Assembly (NCBI RefSeq): GCF_002860325.1 | Contig: NZ_PKOJ01000012.1 | Span: 1-37,974, forward strand | Direction: 5' to 3' | Length of the DNA stretch: 37,974 bases | Source of the DNA: Neptunicoccus cionae | GTDB lineage: Bacteria > Pseudomonadota > Alphaproteobacteria > Rhodobacterales > Rhodobacteraceae | Part shown: positions 32,433-37,974 of the stretch, in pieces | Numbering within the stretch: the stretch's first letter is position 1 | Layout of the letters: every line of letters starts with the position of its first letter | Notes under the pieces: model-generated | Seen by the model: only the letters and a program-made list of their open reading frames with translations | Told to the model about the DNA's origin: nothing | Database searches by the model: none | Program-made: the position numbers and the translations under genes

Positions 32433-32966
32433 ATGCGTGATCCCCAGAAAACACCGGCTCTGATCCGGACAATGGACAGATTATTCGATTTTCTTGCCCG
32501 CGTTTGTGTTCTTCTTGCCGGTGTTGCCATTGTCATTATGACAGCGATTTTCGCTTGGTTGGTTTTCGGGCGCTACGTTCTGAACGATACCCCCACATGG
32601 GTGGAACAGGTCTCGCTGCTTCTGGTGATGGTCATTGCTTTCATGGGGGCCGCCGCCGGTGTGCACAACCACACCCACCTGTCTGTCGTCATCTTCCGTA
32701 ATCTCGTGCCGACATGGGTGCGCACAGTTCTCGTCGTTGTCTCTGACATCCTGATGGCAGGCTTCGGGGGGATGATGTTCTGGTACGGGATCGAGTTGAC
32801 CAAGTTCAAATGGAATACGCTGATCCCGCTCATTCAATGGTCAGAGGGTTTGCGTTCCTTGCCTCTGACAATCAGCGGCGCACTGCTGTTTCTCTTTTCC
32901 ACCGGCCATTTGATCCGCCTCTTTTTCGGCCGGGACGAACGCCAAGACAACATAGACCAGGGATAA
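32433..32966 (+). CDS. dctQ: TRAP transporter small permease (DctQ family)
   Basis: A 177-aa inner-membrane protein with four hydrophobic helices (about 22-45, 58-80, 95-120, 143-163). It carries the DctQ signature region FGRYVLNDTPTWVEQVSLLLVM (split by helix 2) and GVHNHTHLSVVIF. It supports the large permease in gradient-driven acid uptake. GGAGG precedes the ATG by 7 bases. It is 2 bases from dctM. Confidence 0.9.
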   Translation: MRDPQKTPALIRTMDRLFDFLARVCVLLAGVAIVIMTAIFAWLVFGRYVLNDTPTWVEQVSLLLVMVIAFMGAAAGVHNHTHLSVVIFRNLVPTWVRTVLVVVSDILMAGFGGMMFWYGIELTKFKWNTLIPLIQWSEGLRSLPLTISGALLFLFSTGHLIRLFFGRDERQDNIDQG

Positions 32967-32968
32967 TT

Positions 32969-34255
32969 ATGGGACTTATGATTCTATTAGGGGTGTTCGC
33001 CCTGTGCGTTGTGATTGGAACGCCAGTGGCCTACGCGCTCGGTATTGCTGCCTTATCGGCGTTCTGGTTTGAAGGACTGCCTTTGTTTGTGGGCTTCCAG
33101 CGGATCGTATCGGGGATCAATGTGTTCTCGCTTATGGCCATCCCCTTCTTCATTTTCGCCGGAGAACTGATGTTCCATGGCGGCATCGCCATCAGGCTCG
33201 TAAGATTTGCACAGGCCGCTGTCGGCGCGGTGCGCGGCGGGCTCGGGATTGTGAATGTTTTCTCTTCCATGCTGTTCGGTGGCATATCCGGTTCTGCCAT
33301 TGCCGATATTTCTGCTTTGGGGTCGATCCTGATCCCTGTGATGAAAGACAAAGGCTATGACGCTGACTACGCGGTGAATGTTACGGTTACATCCTCTATT
33401 GCTGGCATTATCATTCCGCCAAGCCACAATATGATCATCTTCGCACTGGCGACCGGCGGGGCGGTTTCGATCTCCAAACTGTTTCTTGCAGGTGTTGTGC
33501 CCGGCATTCTGATGTGCTGCTGCCTTGCGGTCGCTGCCTATGTGGTTGCGGTACGTCGTGGCTACAAAGCCGAACAGTTTCCGGGTTGGACAGCGCTTGC
33601 AATCGCGTTCGTCGGCGCAATTCCCGGCCTTCTGACCGCAGTTATTATCGTCGGCGGTGTGTTGTCCGGTATCTTTACAGTGACAGAATCCGGCGCTTTC
33701 GGCGCGATGTATGCCTTCATCGTCACGCTCATCGTTTATCGCAGCCTGTCGTGGGAAGCGTTCAAGACCGCGGTTGTTTCCTCTGTGCGGACCACGTCTA
33801 TGGTAATGATCCTGATCGCCTGCGCCGGTGCCTTTGCCTATATGCTGACGTTCAACCGTGTACCGACCAAAACTGTTGAGTTTCTGCTCGGCATCACAGA
33901 AAACCCGATCCTGATCCTGCTTATGATCAATGCGGTTCTGCTGCTGCTTGGCATGATCATGGACATGGCGGCGCTGATCCTGATTTGTACGCCAATATTC
34001 CTGCCGGTCATGAACATGCTGGGCATCGACCCGCTCCAGTTCGGCATGATCCTTCTGGTAAATCTGGGACTGGGGCTGTGTACCCCGCCGGTTGGCACCT
34101 GCCTGTTTGTGGGCTGCGCTGTCGGAAAACTACCGATGGAGAAGGCGGTCAAGACCATCTGGCCGTTTTACCTCGCCATTTTTGCCGCGCTCATGTTGAT
34201 CACCTTCATACCTGCGGTGTCACTGACGCTGCCAAACCTGATCATTGGCCCATAA
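32969..34255 (+). CDS. dctM: TRAP transporter large permease (DctM family)
   Basis: A 428-aa integral membrane protein with about 11-12 hydrophobic helices. Family features include NVFSLMAIPFFIFAGELM, the GGISGSAIADISALGSILIP segment and the PPVGTCLFVG loop near the end. ATG 32969 follows the dctQ stop by 2 bases. The longer in-frame extension lies inside dctQ and is rejected. It forms the transport channel for the acid bound by DctP. Confidence 0.93.
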   Translation: MGLMILLGVFALCVVIGTPVAYALGIAALSAFWFEGLPLFVGFQRIVSGINVFSLMAIPFFIFAGELMFHGGIAIRLVRFAQAAVGAVRGGLGIVNVFSSMLFGGISGSAIADISALGSILIPVMKDKGYDADYAVNVTVTSSIAGIIIPPSHNMIIFALATGGAVSISKLFLAGVVPGILMCCCLAVAAYVVAVRRGYKAEQFPGWTALAIAFVGAIPGLLTAVIIVGGVLSGIFTVTESGAFGAMYAFIVTLIVYRSLSWEAFKTAVVSSVRTTSMVMILIACAGAFAYMLTFNRVPTKTVEFLLGITENPILILLMINAVLLLLGMIMDMAALILICTPIFLPVMNMLGIDPLQFGMILLVNLGLGLCTPPVGTCLFVGCAVGKLPMEKAVKTIWPFYLAIFAALMLITFIPAVSLTLPNLIIGP

Positions 34256-34273
34256 CAGACGGAGGATGACACA

Positions 34274-34693
34274 ATGCTGACAGTCAAACGTCTGGATATA
34301 AAAGATGCGCATAAGGTGATTGCCGGTGCGCGGGCCAAAGCCGAAGAAATCGCGGTTCCGATGTGTATCGCGGTTACGGATGAAAGCGGAAACCTTATCG
34401 CTTTCGAGCGGATGGATGGCAGCAAGACCACCAGTATCAATCTGGCGATTGATAAGGGCTTCACCGCGACCGGCATTAAAAAAGGGACCCATGTTCTGGG
34501 GGAAGTGAACCAACCCGGACAACCCGCTCACGGCATATCCTCAACGCTCGGCGGGAGGATGGTGACCATTGCCGGTGGCCTGCCAGTGCTGAGCGAGGGG
34601 GAAGTCGTCGGTGGGATCGGCGTCAGTTCGGGTTCGCCCGCACAGGACCTTCTTGTGGCAGAGGCCGGCGTGCTGGCGTTCTCCCACACATAG
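34274..34693 (+). CDS. GlcG/HbpS-like protein (DUF336)
   Basis: A 139-aa member of the GlcG/HbpS/PduO-C family. It has MCIAVTDESGNLIAFERMDGS, SINLAIDKGFTA, GGLPVLSEGEVVGGIGVSSG and the terminal AGVLAF. Family members bind haem or cobalamin, or have no known cofactor, and are common in glycolate/hydroxy-acid and TRAP loci. ATG 34274 is preceded by ACGGAGGA. Role here is unknown; it is cotranscribed with the TRAP permease and the following dehydrogenase. Confidence 0.87.
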   Translation: MLTVKRLDIKDAHKVIAGARAKAEEIAVPMCIAVTDESGNLIAFERMDGSKTTSINLAIDKGFTATGIKKGTHVLGEVNQPGQPAHGISSTLGGRMVTIAGGLPVLSEGEVVGGIGVSSGSPAQDLLVAEAGVLAFSHT

Positions 34694-34723
34694 ATAGAAC
34701 ACTAATCTTTCAAGGAGAAAGAC

Positions 34724-35596
34724 ATGACAAAACCCGTAATCGGTTTCATCGGCCTTGGCCTTATGGGCGGCAATATGGCTGAATGTTTGCAAACAAACGG
34801 CTATGATCTGGTTGTCATGGGCCGCAACAAAGAGGCCGTTGCCAAGACCGTGGCGCGCGGAGCTGTCGAGGTCGACACCCCCAAGAAACTCGCCGAGGCC
34901 AGTGATATTGTGATGCTCTGCGTAACCACGTCCGAGGTGGTGGAAAGTTTGATCTACGGAGATAACGGTATTCTGTCAGGCATCAAGGAAGGTGCGACCG
35001 TCATTGATTTTGGCACATCGATCCCGGCTTCGACCCGTAAAATCGGTGCTGATCTTTTTGCCAAAGGTGCAGGTATGATCGACGCACCGCTCGGGCGGAC
35101 ACCTGCCCATGCAAAAGACGGTTTGCTGAACATCATGGCGGCCGGAGACATGGAGACCTTTGAGAAGGTCAAGCCTGAGTTGGACGTATTGGGCGAAAAT
35201 GTTTTTCATCTCGGTGCTCTCGGCTCGGGGCATGTGACCAAACTCATCAACAACTTCATGGGCATGACGACTGTTTGCACCATGAGTCAGGCCTTTGCCG
35301 TAGCTGAACGGTCGGGCGTGGATCGCCAGCAGTTGTTTGACATCATGTCCGCAGGTCCGTCCAATTCGCCCTTCATGGCTTTCTGCCGGAAGTATGCGGT
35401 CGACGGGGTGAGCGATCTGGGTTTTTCGATCAATAATGCCAACAAGGATTTGGGATATTTCCTGAAACTGGCGGAGGATCTGGGCGCGCAAACAGAAATC
35501 GCGCAAGGCACTTCAAACAACCTTCAAGCCGCTATCAAAGCAGGACTGGGTGAAGGCAACGTGCCGGAAATCTACGACTATTTTCTCGAACACTAA
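34724..35596 (+). CDS. NAD(P)-dependent oxidoreductase (3-hydroxyisobutyrate DH family)
   Basis: A 290-aa beta-hydroxyacid dehydrogenase. The Rossmann motif GFIGLGLMGGNMA is at 7-19. The substrate loop APLGRTPAHAKDGLL (121-135) replaces the usual DAPVSGG. The catalytic Lys173 is in GSGHVTKLINN. Relatives act on tartronate semialdehyde, 3-hydroxyisobutyrate or other 3-hydroxyacids; the variant substrate loop means the substrate cannot be named. AAGGAG precedes the ATG. It follows the GlcG-like gene by 30 bases in the TRAP operon and probably oxidises the imported acid or reduces a semialdehyde product. Confidence 0.88.
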   Translation: MTKPVIGFIGLGLMGGNMAECLQTNGYDLVVMGRNKEAVAKTVARGAVEVDTPKKLAEASDIVMLCVTTSEVVESLIYGDNGILSGIKEGATVIDFGTSIPASTRKIGADLFAKGAGMIDAPLGRTPAHAKDGLLNIMAAGDMETFEKVKPELDVLGENVFHLGALGSGHVTKLINNFMGMTTVCTMSQAFAVAERSGVDRQQLFDIMSAGPSNSPFMAFCRKYAVDGVSDLGFSINNANKDLGYFLKLAEDLGAQTEIAQGTSNNLQAAIKAGLGEGNVPEIYDYFLEH

Positions 35597-35608
35597 CACC
35601 GCGCCGAG

Positions 35609-35627
35609 CCATCAAGCCAATTGATGG
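35609..35627 (+). promoter_or_regulatory. Intergenic hairpin after the dehydrogenase
   Basis: CCATCAA (35609-35615) and TTGATGG (35621-35627) form a 7-bp stem with a 5-base loop. There is no U run. It could be a stabiliser or weak pause between the dehydrogenase and the SDR gene. Confidence 0.4.
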
Positions 35628-35675
35628 AACGCGGGCGCACAACACGAATAACGAATACGGAAGGACGTTACTGTT

Positions 35676-36419
35676 ATGAAATTCAAAGGTAAAACAGCAA
35701 TTGTTACAGGCGGTGGACGGGACATCGGGCGCGCATGCGCTGTTGCGCTCGCAGCTGAGGGCGCAAATGTCGCCATCAACTATTTTGCCAGCAGTGCGGG
35801 TGCCGACGAAACGGTTGCCGAAATCGAAAAAATGGGCGGAAAAGCAATCGCCGTGCAGGGCGATCTGACAAAGCCTGCCGAAGTGACTGCGCTGGTGACG
35901 AAAACTGTAGAGGCTTTTGGCGGACTGGATATTCTGGTGAACAACGCCGGTGGCTTGATTGCGCGGTTCAAGATTTCTGAAATGTCCCTTGAACACTGGC
36001 AGGCGGTTATGGACCTGAACCTGACCAGCACCTTCCTGATGGTTAAAGCGAGCTTGGAACACATGTCCAGTGGTGCGATCATCAACATCGCCAGTCAGGC
36101 AAGCCGCGATGGCGGTGGGCCGGGTGCGACTGCCTATGCGGCATCCAAAGGCGCTGTGATGACGTTTACACGCGGGCTCGCCAAGGAATTGGGACCGGAT
36201 ATTCGGGTGAACGGTATCTGTCCGGGCATGATCGACACGGATTTCCACAACATCCATACACCGGATGCGGGCCGTCGCGGTCTGGAGGCTTCTGCGCCGA
36301 TGCGCCGGCAAGGTCTGTCCGAAGATGTTGCGAACCTTGTCACGTTCCTCGCGAGCGAGGAATCCTCCTACATGACAGGGAATAACGTCGACATTAACGG
36401 CGGCGTGCTGTTCTCCTGA
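35676..36419 (+). CDS. Short-chain dehydrogenase/reductase
   Basis: A 247-aa classical SDR. The cofactor motif TGGGRDIG is at 11-18, NNAG at 89-92, Asn115, and the catalytic Ser140, Tyr154 and Lys158 (YAASK). All active residues are present, and the length is standard. It would oxidise or reduce a sugar acid or keto acid with NAD(P). AAGGA lies about 11 bases before the ATG. It is in line with the TRAP operon and is followed by a strong hairpin before the kinase gene. Confidence 0.9.
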   Translation: MKFKGKTAIVTGGGRDIGRACAVALAAEGANVAINYFASSAGADETVAEIEKMGGKAIAVQGDLTKPAEVTALVTKTVEAFGGLDILVNNAGGLIARFKISEMSLEHWQAVMDLNLTSTFLMVKASLEHMSSGAIINIASQASRDGGGPGATAYAASKGAVMTFTRGLAKELGPDIRVNGICPGMIDTDFHNIHTPDAGRRGLEASAPMRRQGLSEDVANLVTFLASEESSYMTGNNVDINGGVLFS

Positions 36420-36423
36420 ATGT

Positions 36424-36463
36424 AACGGCAGCGTCCGCCAGTTTGCGGGCGCTGCCGTTGTTT
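36424..36463 (+). terminator. Hairpin terminator after the SDR gene
   Basis: AACGGCAGCGTCCGC (36424-36438) and GCGGGCGCTGCCGTT (36445-36459) make a 15-bp stem with one G-U pair and a 6-base loop. GTTT follows, so the U tract is short. It may terminate the TRAP operon partly, since the kinase starts about 30 bases later on the same strand. Confidence 0.65.
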
Positions 36464-36489
36464 GACTTCCAATGACCGGAAAGAAAAAT

Positions 36490-37407
36490 ATGCGTGTTCT
36501 CTCGATTGGCGAATGCATGGCCGAACTGGCCCCGCTGGCGGCGCCTGCCCAATACAGGATGGGGTTTGCAGGGGATACTTTTAATGCAGCGTGGTATCTG
36601 GCCCGCTTAACCCCTGATGCGTCCGTGTCCTATTTTACGGCAGTGGGCGACGATGCCATATCGGCACAGATGCTCGGGATGATCCGCGACAACGGGATCG
36701 ATACAAGCCATGTGCAGATCGTATCAAAACGCTCGGTCGGGCTGTACCTGATTACGCTGGATAAAGGAGAGCGCAGTTTCACCTATTGGCGCGGCCAGTC
36801 GGCGGCGCGGCAGCTGGCACAGGACGCAAGGGCCTTGTCAGGGGCGATGGATCAGGCCGATCTTATCTATTTTTCAGGGATAACACTGGCAATTCTGGAC
36901 GCGAAGGGGCGAGAGACCTTGGTTGATGCTGCGAAAGCCGCTCGTGCTGCCGGAAAGCTGGTGGCGTTTGATCCGAACCTGCGCCCGCATCTCTGGGATA
37001 GTCCGCAGGAAATGACTGAAACCATTATGCAGGGAGCTGCCGTCAGCTCTATTGCCCTGCCGTCGTTCGAAGATGAGGCGCAGTGGTTCGGCGACGGGAG
37101 TCCGGAGGCGACGCTGAACCGTTACGCACAGGCAGGTGCCGACACGATTGTCGTCAAAAACGGGGCCGAAGCGGTCCGTTACCGCGCAGGCCGTGATGAG
37201 GGGACTGTTATCGTACCGCAACTGGCTTCGGTCGTGGATACAACCGCAGCAGGGGACAGCTTTAACGCGGGAATTCTGGCGGGGCTGGCAAAAAGAGTAC
37301 CGTTGGTCGAAAGCATTTCCCTGTCGTGCCGTCTGGCGGGCCATGTGGTGCAGGGGAACGGAGCGCTTGTTCCTGTCGATCAAAGTCTGGTTGACGGGTT
37401 TGCCTGA
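36490..37407 (+). CDS. kdgK: PfkB-family sugar kinase, 2-keto-3-deoxygluconate kinase-like
   Basis: A 305-aa ribokinase-family kinase. The N-terminus is MRVLSIGECMAELAPL; residues near the middle include YFTAVGDDAISAQML and FDPNLRPHLW. The C-terminal PfkB signature DTTAAGDSFNAGIL carries the catalytic Asp. This pattern matches KDG kinases, which make 2-keto-3-deoxy-6-phosphogluconate. ATG 36490 is preferred to 36472 because GGAAAGA precedes it and the strand begins there. No KDPG aldolase is in the window. Its place next to the TRAP and dehydrogenase genes suggests uronate or aldonate catabolism. Confidence 0.82.
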   Translation: MRVLSIGECMAELAPLAAPAQYRMGFAGDTFNAAWYLARLTPDASVSYFTAVGDDAISAQMLGMIRDNGIDTSHVQIVSKRSVGLYLITLDKGERSFTYWRGQSAARQLAQDARALSGAMDQADLIYFSGITLAILDAKGRETLVDAAKAARAAGKLVAFDPNLRPHLWDSPQEMTETIMQGAAVSSIALPSFEDEAQWFGDGSPEATLNRYAQAGADTIVVKNGAEAVRYRAGRDEGTVIVPQLASVVDTTAAGDSFNAGILAGLAKRVPLVESISLSCRLAGHVVQGNGALVPVDQSLVDGFA

Positions 37408-37435
37408 CCGGAACCACCTTACCAGAACGCCTTTG

Positions 37436-37457
37436 GGCCGGGTTGTAAGACCTGGCC
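37436..37457. terminator. Candidate bidirectional terminator
   Basis: GGCCGGG (37436-37442) and CCTGGCC (37451-37457) pair with one G-U and an 8-base loop, between the convergent kinase and acyl-CoA synthetase genes. Weak flanking T/A runs make this uncertain. Confidence 0.4.
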
Positions 37458-37461
37458 TGAT

Positions 37462-37926
37462 TTAGAGGGTAAATTCCGGCAGCTTTATCCGCTGGATCTT
37501 GCCCGATGGTCCTTTAGGTAAGTCGTCCAATATGTGTATTCTGTCCGGCGATTTGAATTTGCCCAGCATGCCGACGCACACTTCGATCAGTTGCTCGGAT
37601 GAAAGAGTTGACCCGTCACAGAGTTTTACGGCAGCCTCGACACGCTCTCCGTAGGTCTTGCAGGGTCTGGCAAAGGCGGCGGCTTCGACCACGTCGGGAT
37701 GGGAATACAGCGCTTCATCTATTTCCCGTGGCGCGATGTTTTCTCCACCTTTAATTATCAGTTCCTTCAGGCGGCCGGTTACAAAAATGTACCCGTCTTC
37801 ATCCACATGCCCCAAATCTCCGGTACGCAGCCAGCCGTCGGGCGTAAACGTGGCCTGTGTGGCTTCGGGGTTGCGGAAATATTGAGCTGCTCCCCATTTG
37901 TCGGACAGGATCTGGCGTAAATTAAG
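37462..37926 (-). pseudogene. Acyl-CoA synthetase (AMP-binding) C-terminal fragment, interrupted
   Basis: About 154 residues match the C-terminal part of AMP-forming acyl-CoA ligases: YFRNPEATQATFTPDGWLRT, then GDLGHVDEDGYIFVTGRLKE, IIKGGENIAPREIDEAL, and the terminal Lys in GPSGKIQRIKL used for adenylation. Reading upstream on the minus strand, the frame meets a TAG at 37927-37929, just before the conserved GPNV..GY block that should precede YFRNPEAT. The sequence to the right no longer looks like a ligase, so the gene is cut there by an insertion, a deletion or an assembly join. The rest of the gene lies outside the window, if it exists. Confidence 0.7.
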
Positions 37927-37974
37927 CTACTCTCTGCTCCTGCTGATCGGGTTGTGTTCTGTCATTTCTCAGCC
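37927..37974. other. Unexplained sequence abutting the broken acyl-CoA synthetase
   Basis: The last 48 bases do not continue the ligase frame. They may be the end of an insertion sequence whose body is outside the window, but no family-specific terminal repeat is recognised and the other end is not visible. Confidence 0.3.

Overview
The window is bacterial and reads as alphaproteobacterial, most likely Rhodobacterales (Roseobacter group). The reasons are the protein composition, the mix of DctP-type and TAXI-type TRAP transporters, the many FadR-type GntR regulators, and an rRNA operon end next to an initiator tRNA. The genus cannot be fixed by eye.

Layout. (1) 1-1662: 3' end of a 5S rRNA, its terminator, a flavin monooxygenase gene, and an initiator tRNA-fMet. 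(2) 1618-8630: a genomic island of about 7 kb inserted in the 3' half of tRNA-fMet. It is bounded by a 57-bp perfect direct repeat (attL 1618-1674, attR 8574-8630). All its genes are on the minus strand: tyrosine integrase, a 239-aa unknown, an AlpA-like excisionase/regulator, a Rep_trans-like replication initiator, a 47-aa zinc-ribbon protein, and a two-gene unit of a reverse transcriptase (FADD active site, helical C-terminus) overlapping a PD-(D/E)XK-like protein. The RT-nuclease unit is the best candidate for an undescribed system, probably anti-phage. (3) 8834-15680 (minus): TAXI TRAP transporter, a ThDP-dependent enzyme, an FAD-linked 2-hydroxyacid dehydrogenase and a YfcG-like GST, forming one probable catabolic operon. 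(4) 15935-19224 (plus): GntR regulator, larE, larB, second GntR regulator and a NIPSNAP protein. (5) 19240-26996: sugar-acid catabolism. It holds a D-2-hydroxyacid dehydrogenase, an alpha-ketoglutarate semialdehyde dehydrogenase, an arabinonate-dehydratase-like IlvD/Edd enzyme, a DapA-family lyase and an RraA-family protein, flanked by two paralogous GntR regulators. (6) 27193-29681: a LarA homologue and larC. (7) 29871-37407: a peroxiredoxin-like protein, a GntR regulator divergent from a DctPQM TRAP transporter, a GlcG/HbpS-like protein, a 3-hydroxyisobutyrate-dehydrogenase-like enzyme, an SDR and a PfkB sugar kinase. (8) Right edge: a broken acyl-CoA synthetase C-terminus on the minus strand.

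How the genes fit together. The locus looks like a hydroxy-acid/sugar-acid utilisation region. Two TRAP systems take up acids. LarB, LarE and LarC would make the nickel-pincer nucleotide cofactor that the LarA homologue needs to epimerise a 2-hydroxyacid. The dehydratase, DapA-family lyase and semialdehyde dehydrogenase match the non-phosphorylative pentonate route to 2-oxoglutarate. The kinase and dehydrogenases would handle keto-deoxy acids. Short palindromes near the GntR genes are candidate operators. The island is unrelated to this metabolism.
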